A stretch of DNA of 64,000 bases from positions 1 to 64,000 of the forward strand of contig NZ_JBGCCU010000015.1 of assembly GCF_041261445.1 (NCBI RefSeq), read 5' to 3'. The position numbers and the translations under genes were made by a program. The notes under the pieces are model-generated. The model saw nothing but the letters and a program-made list of their open reading frames with translations. It made no database searches and was not told where the DNA came from. Every line of letters starts with the position of its first letter. Position 1 is the stretch's first letter. Source of the stretch: Catenulispora sp. EB89 (lineage in GTDB: Bacteria > Actinomycetota > Actinomycetes > Streptomycetales > Catenulisporaceae). Shown one piece after another: positions 52,698 to 59,884 of the stretch.

Positions 52698-53888
52698 GTG
52701 CGCACCGGGACCCCGCGCCACACCCGCCGGACCCTCGGCGTCGCCGCCGTCGCCACGCTGCTCGGCGGGGCCCTCGGCTCGGCCGCCGTGCCGGGCACCG
52801 CGAACGCCACCGTACAGCCGGTGGCCACGCCGATTCCGCTGACCAGCGTGCCGACCGACGGCGCCACCGGCATCCGGACCGAGGTGCCGGTGAGCGTCAC
52901 GGCGCAGTCCGGGGAGAAGCTGGCCGCGGTCACGCTGGCCGCGCCGGACGGGAACGCCGTGCCGGGGTCGCTGAACCCGGAGGGCACCGTGTGGACCGCG
53001 GACGACCATCTGCGGACGCACACCAAGTACACGCTCACGGCGATCGGCGTCGCCTCCGACGGCACCCAGGTGACCCGGAGCTCGTCGTTCACCACCTTCT
53101 CCCCCACGGCCGACAGCCAGCTGAAGTTCCAGACCACCGAGCCGCAGAACGGCGACCTGGTCGGCGTCGGCATGCCGATCCTGGTGCAGTTCACGCACCC
53201 GGTCACCGACCGCGCGGCGGTGGAGAAGGCGCTGGTCGTGCAGACCGACCCGCCGCAGCCGGGGCACTGGAGCTGGCTGTCGGACGCGCGCCTGGACTGG
53301 CGCCCGGAGAGCTACTGGCAGCCCGGCACCAAGGTCCGGGTGTCGCTGAACCTGGACGGCGTGCCGGCCGGGGCCGGGCAGTACGGCGGCAGCGACACCT
53401 CGTTCGCCTTCAACGTCGGGCGCAAGCAGCTCTCGCTGGTGGACCTGTCCAAGCACGAGATGACGGTCTACGACAACGACAAGGTGATCCGCTCGATGCC
53501 GGTCACCGGCGGCAAGCCGGGGGACGACACCTGGGGCGGGACCATGGCGGTCATCGACAAGGCGGCGTCGGTGCACATGCAGTCGCGCACCGTCGGGTTC
53601 GGCGACGCGTACGACATCCCGAACGTCCAGTGGGCGATCCACCTGACGTATTCGGGCACGTACATCCACGCCGCGCCGTGGTCGGTCGGATCGCAGGGCT
53701 ATGCGAACGTCAGCCACGGGTGTGTCGGGCTGTCGACCGACCGCGCGGCCTGGCTGTTCCAGAGCACCCTGCCCGGGGACCTGGTGCAGGTGGTGAACTC
53801 GCCGAAGACCGTCGCGCCGGGCAACGGTTATGGAGACTGGCAGGAGAACTGGAACCAGTGGCTGAGCGGGAGCGCGGTGAAGGCTTAG
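52698..53888 (+). CDS. L,D-transpeptidase (YkuD) with Ig-like domains
   Basis: About 396 residues from GTG 52698, which has GAGGAAGA 6 nt upstream. A signal peptide (GVAAVATLLGGALGSAAVPGTANA) leads into two Ig-like domains (about 40-145 and 150-245, containing FTHPVTDRAAVEKALVVQTDPPQPGHWSWLSDARLDWRPESYWQPGT), as in mycobacterial LdtMt2. The YkuD catalytic domain has IHAAPWS and the active-site SHGCVGLSTDRAAWLF. It makes 3-3 crosslinks in peptidoglycan. A second in-frame start is ATG 52659; the strong GAGGAGGAAG at 52631 points at ATG 52649, which is out of frame. Confidence 0.93.
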   Translation: MRTGTPRHTRRTLGVAAVATLLGGALGSAAVPGTANATVQPVATPIPLTSVPTDGATGIRTEVPVSVTAQSGEKLAAVTLAAPDGNAVPGSLNPEGTVWTADDHLRTHTKYTLTAIGVASDGTQVTRSSSFTTFSPTADSQLKFQTTEPQNGDLVGVGMPILVQFTHPVTDRAAVEKALVVQTDPPQPGHWSWLSDARLDWRPESYWQPGTKVRVSLNLDGVPAGAGQYGGSDTSFAFNVGRKQLSLVDLSKHEMTVYDNDKVIRSMPVTGGKPGDDTWGGTMAVIDKAASVHMQSRTVGFGDAYDIPNVQWAIHLTYSGTYIHAAPWSVGSQGYANVSHGCVGLSTDRAAWLFQSTLPGDLVQVVNSPKTVAPGNGYGDWQENWNQWLSGSAVKA

Positions 53889-53919
53889 GCTTTCGCCGCC
53901 GGTCCGGGACGGTGCGCGC

Positions 53920-53958
53920 TTGACCTGGAGTCGACTCCAGGTCGTAGCGTCCCAATCA
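53920..53958 (+). promoter_or_regulatory. MerR-type promoter with 22-bp palindrome, leaderless
   Basis: TTGACC (53920-53925) and TAGCGT (53945-53950) are separated by 19 bp, the overlong spacer typical of MerR-activated promoters. The spacer holds a perfect 22-bp palindrome, 53922-53943, with arms GACCTGGAGTC and GACTCCAGGTC. The ATG at 53958 is 8 bp after the -10, so the mRNA is leaderless. The motif resembles AdhR/NmlR-type operators. Confidence 0.85.
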
Positions 53959-55058
53959 TGACGATGAACTACCGCGTCCTCGGTGCCACCGGCATCGAAG
54001 TGAGCACCTACGCACTCGGCACCATGATGTTCGGCGCGATCGGCAACCCCGACCACGCCGACGGCGAGCGGATCATCCACGCCGCGCTGGACGCCGGGAT
54101 CAACTTCGTCGACACCGCGGACATGTACTCCACCGGGGAGTCCGAGGAGATCGTCGGCAAGGCCCTGAAGGGCCGGCGGGACGACGTCGTGCTGGCCACC
54201 AAGGTCCACTTCTCCCTGGACGGCGAGCGCAACCACGGCGGCAACTCCCGGCGCTACATCACCCGCGCCGTCGAGGACAGCCTGCGGCGACTGCAGACGG
54301 ACTGGATCGACCTGTACCAGATCCACCGGCCGGACCCGAAGACGGACATCGAGGAGACCCTCGGCGTCCTGACCGACCTGGTGCGCGCCGGCAAGATCCG
54401 CTCCTTCGGCAGCTCCACGTTCCCGGCCGAGCAGACCGTCGAGGCCTGGCACGTGGCCGAGCGCCGCGGCCTGATGAAGTTCCGCACGGAGCAGCCGCCG
54501 TACTCGATCCTGTCCCGCGACATCGAGCGCGCACTCCTGCCCACCGCCCAGCGGCTGAACATGGGCGTCCTCACCTGGAGCCCACTGGCCTGGGGCTTCC
54601 TGAGCGGCAAGTACCGCCGCGGCACGGACGTGGACTTCACCGCCGGCCGCGCCGCCCTGCGCGCCGACCGCTTCGACCCCACCCTGCCGGCCAACGCCGC
54701 GAAGTACGACGCGGTCGAGGACCTGGTGAAGCTCGCCGACGACCTGGGCGTCACCCTCCCGCAGCTGGCGACGGCGTTCCCACTGGCGCACCCCGCGGTG
54801 ACCTCGGTGATCATCGGCCCACGCACGATGGAGCAGCTGGAGTCCTCCCTGGCCGGCCAGCACCTGGTCCTGGACGACGCGACCCTGGACCGCATCGACG
54901 AGATCGTGCCCCCGGGCACGGACCTGGCGTGGGTCCAGGACGGCGGCGGCTGGCTGCCCCCGGCACTGAGCGAGAAGGCACTGCGGCGGCGCGGGGTCGG
55001 AGACAGGGCCGCGGCGGCTGCTGAGGAGTCGGGTTCGGAGTCGGGTTCGCAGTCGTAG
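53958..55058 (+). CDS. Aldo/keto reductase
   Basis: A 366-residue NADPH-dependent TIM-barrel reductase of the tas/YajO-like group. GLGATGIEVSTYALGTMMFG-type N-terminus, NFVDTADMYSTGESEEIVGKAL (catalytic Asp and Tyr), ATKVHF (Lys), QIHRPDP (His) and the C-terminal VIIGPRTMEQLESSL (cofactor binding) are all present. The last 30 residues are a Glu/Ser-rich low-complexity tail. Its MerR-type promoter suggests induction by an electrophile or aldehyde, so it may detoxify carbonyls. The regulator itself is not next to it. Confidence 0.93.
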   Translation: MTMNYRVLGATGIEVSTYALGTMMFGAIGNPDHADGERIIHAALDAGINFVDTADMYSTGESEEIVGKALKGRRDDVVLATKVHFSLDGERNHGGNSRRYITRAVEDSLRRLQTDWIDLYQIHRPDPKTDIEETLGVLTDLVRAGKIRSFGSSTFPAEQTVEAWHVAERRGLMKFRTEQPPYSILSRDIERALLPTAQRLNMGVLTWSPLAWGFLSGKYRRGTDVDFTAGRAALRADRFDPTLPANAAKYDAVEDLVKLADDLGVTLPQLATAFPLAHPAVTSVIIGPRTMEQLESSLAGQHLVLDDATLDRIDEIVPPGTDLAWVQDGGGWLPPALSEKALRRRGVGDRAAAAAEESGSESGSQS

Positions 55059-55088
55059 CCGACGGACGATTCGGCCGAGTGAACGAAA

Positions 55089-55128
55089 CCGGGATCCGCG
55101 GGTGGACGGCAGCACCCGCGGATCCCGG
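55089..55128 (+). terminator. Perfect 16-bp terminator after the aldo/keto reductase
   Basis: CCGGGATCCGCGGGTG (55089-55104) pairs with CACCCGCGGATCCCGG (55113-55128); loop GACGGCAG. The next gene begins 22 bp later. Confidence 0.9.
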
Positions 55129-55150
55129 CCCGAGCGGAGATAATCGCAGC

Positions 55151-55450
55151 ATGATCGAATCAGTCGCCACCGTCGCCACAGACCGCCCCGCGCGCTATCT
55201 GAAGCAGCTGGTCTCGCACCTGGGCCGCGAAGTCGACGCCGAGCAGTCGGAAGACGGCCAGAACGGCGCACTGATCTTCAGCTCAGGAGGCTGCACCCTG
55301 TCCGCCGAACCCGGCACGCTCCGCATGACGGCCCGCGCCGAGGACGCCGAACGCCTCGCAGCGGTCGAGGCCGTGGTGGCGCGGCATTTGGTGCGGTTCG
55401 GGGAGAAGGACGAGCTGGTGGTGGAGTGGTCGGCCTCGGCGGAGGTTTAG
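55151..55450 (+). CDS. DUF2218 protein
   Basis: 99 residues from ATG 55151. The pattern ATDRPARYLKQLVSHLGREVDAEQSEDGQNGALIFSSGGCTLSAEPGTLRMTARAEDAERLAAVEAVVARHLVRFGEKDELVVEW is the DUF2218 domain, small proteins often coded next to iron-uptake or siderophore-linked genes. No such gene is adjacent here. Function unknown. After it, 55451-55747 is a low-complexity GGGGCTCGG/CTGGGGG spacer with no gene. Confidence 0.85.
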   Translation: MIESVATVATDRPARYLKQLVSHLGREVDAEQSEDGQNGALIFSSGGCTLSAEPGTLRMTARAEDAERLAAVEAVVARHLVRFGEKDELVVEWSASAEV

Positions 55451-55747
55451 GCGGCTCGGGGGCTGAGGGCTCGGGGGCTGGGGGCTGGGGGCTGGGAGGC
55501 TCGGCGGGCTCGCGGGCGGCGAACGCGGCGTGCGCAGCGCTGGCAGACGAGCGCGCTAGCCGCATAGCAGCCCGGATCCGGCGCAGGTACAGCTGATGCG
55601 AAGTGGCGGCTCGGCGGCTTGCGACTGGCTGAGCCATCGCAGCACAGCCCGGCATCAGGCCAGCTGACAGCGGAGCGGTCGGCTGCCGCAGAGGTACGGC
55701 CGTAGACAGCGGCCCGTATTCGCTGTGTGCCAGCGGATTCGCCCTCA

Positions 55748-56695
55748 TCAACTCTCCCGGCCGGCGCGCACCCGGCGTACCAGGTCTCGCGCCGCGTCGT
55801 CCCAGTGGGGGTAGGTGAAGCGGAAGCCGGTGTCGGGGAGGCGGCCGGGGATCACGCGGCGGCTCTTGAGCAGCAGCTCTGTGTCGGAGCGGAGGGCGAA
55901 GGCGCCGAGGGCGGCCATGGTGCGGGTCGCCGGGAGGCCGATGGGGGTGCCCCAGGCGTGGCGGAGGGTGCGCATGAAGTCGCGTTGGGGGAGGGGGTTC
56001 GGGGCGGCGAGGTTGATCGGGCCTGTCAGGTCGGGGTGGGTGGTGAGGTGGTCGAGGGCGGCGACGAAGTCGTGGGCGTGGATCCAGGACACGTACTGGT
56101 GTCCGCCCGCCACCGGGCCGCCGAGGCCGAGGCGGGCCATCCAGGCCAGGTAGTCGAAGACGCCGCCGCGGTCGGGGCTCATCACCATCGCGGAGCGGAG
56201 CGCCACTTTGCGCGTGTGCGGGGTGTTCGCCTCGGCCTGTTCGCGCTCCCAGTTCTTCGCGATCTCGACGCTGTAGGCCCAGTACGCCGGCACGCCGCTC
56301 TCGCCGCCGCCGATGACGCCGTCCTCGTCGTTCGGTGCGCCGAAGGTGTGCTGGTAGATGGTCGCCGTGCTGGCCTGGAGCCAGACCCGCGGCGGACGCT
56401 CGGCCCGGGCGATCGCCTCGCCGACCACGCGGGCCGACAGCACGCGCGAATCCATCATCTCCTGGAGGTTCGCGGGCGTGTAGCGGCAGCTGACGCTGCG
56501 TCCCGCCAGGTTCAGCACGACGTCGCACCCGTCGATCTCCCCCGCCCACGCGCCCAGTGTCCGGCCGTCCCAGCGCGCCTCGTTCGGCCGCCGCGGGTTA
56601 CGGCTGAGCACGACGACCGAGTGGCCGGCCGCCGTGAACGCACGCTCGACCACCGCGCCGACCTGTCCGGACCCGCCGGGTATCACGATCTTCAC
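55748..56695 (-). CDS. TIGR01777-family NAD-dependent epimerase
   Basis: About 315 residues from GTG 56695, with GGGAGG 6 nt upstream; the longer frame to 56749 would cross the operator. It is an extended SDR of the TIGR01777 (YfcH-like) group: VKIVIPGGSGQVGAVVERAF, CDVVLNLAGRSVSCRYTP, ASTATIYQHTFG, and the C-terminal GRLPDTGFRFTYPHWDDAARDL, which is the DUF1731 tail. Members are poorly characterised; a nucleotide-sugar or lipid substrate is possible. A TetR-type palindrome sits just upstream. Confidence 0.88.
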   Translation of the reverse strand: MKIVIPGGSGQVGAVVERAFTAAGHSVVVLSRNPRRPNEARWDGRTLGAWAGEIDGCDVVLNLAGRSVSCRYTPANLQEMMDSRVLSARVVGEAIARAERPPRVWLQASTATIYQHTFGAPNDEDGVIGGGESGVPAYWAYSVEIAKNWEREQAEANTPHTRKVALRSAMVMSPDRGGVFDYLAWMARLGLGGPVAGGHQYVSWIHAHDFVAALDHLTTHPDLTGPINLAAPNPLPQRDFMRTLRHAWGTPIGLPATRTMAALGAFALRSDTELLLKSRRVIPGRLPDTGFRFTYPHWDDAARDLVRRVRAGRES

Positions 56696-56708
56696 CTTGC
56701 GCCTCCCG

Positions 56709-56726
56709 TTTAAGCGATCGCTCAAA
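56709..56726. promoter_or_regulatory. 18-bp near-perfect palindrome, likely TetR operator
   Basis: TTTAAGCGATCGCTCAAA has a perfect AGCGATCGCT core (56713-56722) and one mismatch pair in the flanks. It lies 13 bp upstream of the epimerase start codon. Dyads of this form are common targets of TetR-family repressors. Confidence 0.6.
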
Positions 56727-56823
56727 TCGTAGCGGAGGGGGTTTTGCACAGGTAGGCGGGGTCCGGGATTGTCGGGTTCCGTTGCCGGGGAAGGCTTTCG
56801 GCGCCTGGTCCTACGACTAGACG

Positions 56824-56917
56824 GAGAACCAGGCGAAGATCCGGAGGGAGAGCCAGCCGGAGGACCAGGCCGAGAACTAGGCCGAGAACTAGGGCGCCGA
56901 TCAGGCCAAGAACCAGG
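56824..56917. repeat. Degenerate GAGAACCAGG repeats
   Basis: Five copies of a 10-bp phrase: GAGAACCAGG (56824), GAGGACCAGG (56860), GAGAACTAGG (56872 and 56884, 12 bp apart) and AAGAACCAGG (56908). They fill the short spacer before the imine-reductase-like gene. No gene is seen. Confidence 0.55.
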
Positions 56918-56929
56918 TGCGAAAGCTGG

Positions 56930-57811
56930 CTAGGCGCCGTAGATCGTCGCCAACCGGCCCAAGCCGTCCGCGCCGTACCCCTGCGCGACGGCCCGGTCGA
57001 TGGCGGCGTGCACGGCGTCGAGCATGCCGGTGTCCAGGCCGTGCGCACGCACCGCGGCAGCGATGTGCCGGATGCTTGATGCCGCGGAGGCGATCGTCGA
57101 GCGCGTACCGGGGAAGTCCCCACTTTCGATCTGGACGGCGAACCGCGTCGCCATATCCGGCAGCAGGCCGCCGATGCCGGAGGCGAATGCCGCGAACTCG
57201 GTCGGCGCGATCCCCTCGGCGGCGGCCAGGGCGAAGGAATGCAGCAGGCCGTTGGTCGCGGTCGCGAACAGGTCCAGGAGCGCCACGTCGAAGGCGCTCG
57301 CGCGGGCCGGATCGGGGCCGAGGTGGACGACGCGTCCGCCGAGGGCCGACAGCGCCGGTGCTACGACGGCGTGGACCTTCGGGTCGCCGCTCAGCAGGAC
57401 CGTTCCGGCCGGCGTGCCGATCATGGGCGTCGGCGTGAGGATCGCGCCGGGCAGGTAGGCGATGTCCCGTGACGCCGCCCAGGCCGCCGTCTCCCGCACC
57501 TGGCCGGGATCCCCGCTCGTCAGATTCACCAACGGACGCCCGCCGAACTCGACGCCGTCCACGACACGACGTACCGCCTCGTCGTCGATCAGGCACGCCA
57601 CCACGACATCGGACGCGAGAACCGCCTCCGCGACCGAGCCGGCCTCCGCGACCGGCCCGAAAGCCGGCTCCGACTCCAACAACGCCGAAGCCTTCCCCGG
57701 CGTCCGATTCCACACCGTCACCGCATGCCCGGCGCGGGAGAACGCCGAGGCCAACGCCTGCCCCATCGGGCCGAGGCCGAGTACTGCGATCTGCTGTGCA
57801 TCACTGTCCAT
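56930..57811 (-). CDS. Imine-reductase-like NAD(P)-dependent oxidoreductase
   Basis: A 293-residue beta-hydroxyacid-dehydrogenase-fold enzyme. IAVLGLGPMGQALASAFSRAGHAVTVWNRTPGKA binds NADP. GRPLVNLTSGDPGQVRETAAWA, AYLPGAILTPTPMIG and FDVALLDLFATATNGLLHSFALA (with the Asp that replaces the dehydrogenase Lys) match imine reductases rather than 6-phosphogluconate or 3-hydroxyisobutyrate dehydrogenases, whose Lys is absent. It is divergent from a MerR-family gene and has a MerR-type leaderless promoter, so the regulator probably activates it. Confidence 0.82.
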   Translation of the reverse strand: MDSDAQQIAVLGLGPMGQALASAFSRAGHAVTVWNRTPGKASALLESEPAFGPVAEAGSVAEAVLASDVVVACLIDDEAVRRVVDGVEFGGRPLVNLTSGDPGQVRETAAWAASRDIAYLPGAILTPTPMIGTPAGTVLLSGDPKVHAVVAPALSALGGRVVHLGPDPARASAFDVALLDLFATATNGLLHSFALAAAEGIAPTEFAAFASGIGGLLPDMATRFAVQIESGDFPGTRSTIASAASSIRHIAAAVRAHGLDTGMLDAVHAAIDRAVAQGYGADGLGRLATIYGA

Positions 57812-57817
57812 GCCGCG

Positions 57818-57849
57818 AAGCTAAAGCCTCACATTGACGTGAGAGTCAA
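57818..57849 (-). promoter_or_regulatory. MerR-type leaderless promoter of the imine-reductase-like gene
   Basis: On the minus strand TTGACT (57844-57849) and TTAGCT (57819-57824) are 19 bp apart. Inside is CTCAC-ATTGAC-GTGAG (57828-57843, plus-strand reading). The start codon of the leftward gene is 7 bp from the -10 box. The divergent MerR gene begins at 57870. Confidence 0.65.
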
Positions 57850-57869
57850 CCCTGCGTTCTCCTGATTTC

Positions 57870-58235
57870 ATGAAGATCGGCGAACTCTCCCGCCGCACCG
57901 GCGCCTCGATCCGGGCCCTGCGCTACTACGAGGAGCAAGGCCTGCTCGCCCCGGCCCGGCTTCCCAGCGGCTACCGCATCTACGACGAACGCAGCGTCGC
58001 GACCGTCCATCGCATCCGCATCCTGCTCTCCGCGGGGCTGGGCACGTCGGCCATCGGCGAGATCCTGCCGAACGTGTACGACGACTCCGTCGTCCTCACC
58101 GGCCGCTGCCCGGAACTGCACGAGGGCCTGGCTGTCGAGCGTGCACGCATCAGCAAGCAGATCGAGGACTTGGAGGCGGCGCGGGACATCCTGGACTCGC
58201 TGATCGGGCGGCCGCTGGTGATGGCCGCCGGCTGA
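57870..58235 (+). CDS. MerR-family transcriptional regulator
   Basis: A 121-residue regulator of normal small-MerR length. The winged helix is MKIGELSRRTGASIRALRYYEEQGLLAPARLPSGYRIYDE, then a dimerisation coiled coil in the last 40 residues (ERARISKQIEDLEAARDILDSLIG). A single Cys in LTGRCPELHEG could be part of an inducer site, but no CxxC is present, so metals are unlikely effectors. It is divergent from the imine-reductase-like gene (58 bp between starts), whose overlong-spacer promoter it probably controls. Confidence 0.9.
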   Translation: MKIGELSRRTGASIRALRYYEEQGLLAPARLPSGYRIYDERSVATVHRIRILLSAGLGTSAIGEILPNVYDDSVVLTGRCPELHEGLAVERARISKQIEDLEAARDILDSLIGRPLVMAAG

Positions 58236-58240
58236 AGCGG

Positions 58241-58312
58241 CATACCTCGGTGTCGCTATACCTCGGCGCCGAGGTATAGCGATCGCGAGGTATATCGGAG
58301 GCGAGGTACGGC
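58241..58312. repeat. 30-bp perfect palindrome within five GAGGTATA-type elements
   Basis: TCGCTATACCTCGG and CCGAGGTATAGCGA around CG form a perfect 30-bp palindrome (58253-58282). The half-motif ATACCTCGG / CCGAGGTAT or GAGGTATA appears in five places from 58241 to about 58309 (58241, 58258, 58270, 58287, 58302). It lies between convergent MerR and TetR genes and may be a terminator or an iterated protein-binding site. Confidence 0.75.
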
Positions 58313-58319
58313 AGCCCGG

Positions 58320-58934
58320 TCAAACAGCCTCGGTTACGGCCCCGAGCAGCGCCGGCAGAAAAAGCCGCTCCAGCGTCCCCGGCGGCAGCTCCCCCGGCTC
58401 CACATAGCTCTGCGCCAGCGCGCCCTCGCGAATCGCGATCAGCATCCTGACCAGCGACTCCAGCTCCACTCCGGCACGCACCCGCATCCCGGCGCGCGTC
58501 AGCAGCTCCCCCAGCAGCTGGACCGCCTCGGCGCGCAGGCCGGCGTCGTGCTCCGCGAGCCGCTGCGCCGCATCCGGGTCGCGGATCGCCGACAGGGTGA
58601 ACTCGGTCGTCACCAGGTACCAGGTGCGCTCGGCCTCGTCGAAGTCCGCGAGCGCCGCGGCGATGTCCGCCAGCGTCAGGGGTCCCGTGCCGAGTGCCGC
58701 CGCCTGTTTCTCGAAGCGTTCCAGGACGCGCTCGGCGTGCCGGTCGAAGAGTGCGAAGAAGAGCTCTTCTTTGCTCGCGAAGTTCGAGTAGAAGGCGCCG
58801 CGCGTGTAGCCGGCGCGTTCGCAGACGTCCTCGATGCGGGTGCCGCCGAACCCGTTCTCTGCGAACGCTTCGAGCGCCGCGTCGAGAAGCTTGGCCAACG
58901 TCTGCGGCCGGCGCTTCGTCGTTCCCTTGGGCAC
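58320..58934 (-). CDS. TetR-family transcriptional regulator
   Basis: About 204 residues from GTG 58934, with AGGAGGAGG upstream; normal family length. The helix-turn-helix is near the N-terminus (TLAKLLDAALEAFAENGFGGTRIEDVCERAGYTRGAFYSNFASKEELF). The rest is an all-helical ligand domain. It is divergent from the class II aldolase gene and two dyads of GATAC-GTATC type lie between, so it probably represses the aldolase and itself. Confidence 0.9.
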   Translation of the reverse strand: MPKGTTKRRPQTLAKLLDAALEAFAENGFGGTRIEDVCERAGYTRGAFYSNFASKEELFFALFDRHAERVLERFEKQAAALGTGPLTLADIAAALADFDEAERTWYLVTTEFTLSAIRDPDAAQRLAEHDAGLRAEAVQLLGELLTRAGMRVRAGVELESLVRMLIAIREGALAQSYVEPGELPPGTLERLFLPALLGAVTEAV

Positions 58935-58966
58935 GGGTTCTTGACACCTCCTCCTGGTGCGGCAAC

Positions 58967-58999
58967 GATACAGGAACGCATCCGATACGGAAATGTATC
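58967..58999. promoter_or_regulatory. Two tandem TetR operators
   Basis: GATACAGGAACGCATC (58967-58982) and GATACGGAAATGTATC (58984-58999) are related dyads with arms GATAC / G(T/C)ATC, 17 bp from start to start. They lie in the 85-bp gap between the TetR and aldolase start codons. Confidence 0.8.
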
Positions 59000-59019
59000 C
59001 GATAACCGGGAGGGCCGCC

Positions 59020-59835
59020 ATGACCACCACCGAACCGGACGTTGAGTACGTCGAGCAGGCCGTGGGCAACTCCGCCCAGGAGCTCTACTTCCCGGTCCCG
59101 CCGACCTTCGACGACGTCGCGGCCGAGCGCCAGTACCGCAAGGAGCAGCTGGCCGCGGGGTTCCGGATCTTCGGGCGGTTCGGCTTCTCCGAGGGCGTGG
59201 CCGGGCACATCACGGTGCGCGACCCGGAGTTCCCGGACACGTTCTGGGTCAACGGTTTCGGGCAGTCCTTCAACCAGATCAAGGCCTCCGACCTGATCCG
59301 CTGCGACCACGAGGGCAACGTCCTGGAGGGCCGCTTCCACGTCAACCGGGCCGCGTTCGTCATCCACGCCGAGGTGCACCGCGCGCGCCCGGACGTCGTC
59401 GCCGCCGCGCACTCGCACTCGCTGCACGGCAAGGCCTTCGCCTCCCTGGGCATCCCGCTGGACCCGATCACGCAGGACGCGTGCGCCTTCTTCGAGGACC
59501 ACGGTCTGTACCTCGGGTACGGCGGCGTGGCCAGCGACGTCGAGGAGGGCAAGCGCATCGGCGCCGCGCTGGCCGGCTACAAGGCCGCGATCCTGCAGAA
59601 CCACGGTCTGATCACGGTCGGCGAGTCGGTGGCCGAGGCGGTGTGGTGGTTCGTGACGATGGAGCGCTCGTGCCAGGCGCAGCTGCTGGCGATGGCGGCC
59701 GGGACGCCGAAGCTGATCGACCGGGAGACCGCGCTGATGGTGCGCGAACAGATCGGCGGGCACTTCGCGGGGTGGTTCCAGGCGCGGCCGCTGTGGGACC
59801 AGATCACGGTCTCGGACCCGGACCTGTTCGGCTGA
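59020..59835 (+). CDS. Class II aldolase/adducin-family protein
   Basis: About 271 residues from ATG 59020 with GGGAGGG upstream. The zinc-dependent fold has SEGVAGHITVRDPEFPDTFWVNGFG, the Glu/His metal set in HAEVHRARPDVVAAAHSHSLHGKAF and QNHGLITVGESVAEAVWWFVTMERSCQAQL. This pattern belongs to the short-chain class II aldolase group often annotated as aldolase or decarboxylase in small-molecule and siderophore-like pathways. The adjacent TetR gene with tandem operators suggests induction by its substrate. The substrate is not known. Confidence 0.88.
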   Translation: MTTTEPDVEYVEQAVGNSAQELYFPVPPTFDDVAAERQYRKEQLAAGFRIFGRFGFSEGVAGHITVRDPEFPDTFWVNGFGQSFNQIKASDLIRCDHEGNVLEGRFHVNRAAFVIHAEVHRARPDVVAAAHSHSLHGKAFASLGIPLDPITQDACAFFEDHGLYLGYGGVASDVEEGKRIGAALAGYKAAILQNHGLITVGESVAEAVWWFVTMERSCQAQLLAMAAGTPKLIDRETALMVREQIGGHFAGWFQARPLWDQITVSDPDLFG

Positions 59836-59884
59836 GGGAGCGCGTTTCGATCGAGGTGGCGATGCGACTGGCGCGCAGGTGTTG

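Noticed and set aside
52649-53923. Frame starting at ATG 52649 with the best ribosome site
   Set aside because: The translation is Arg/His/Pro-rich with no fold, while the overlapping frame is a complete L,D-transpeptidase.
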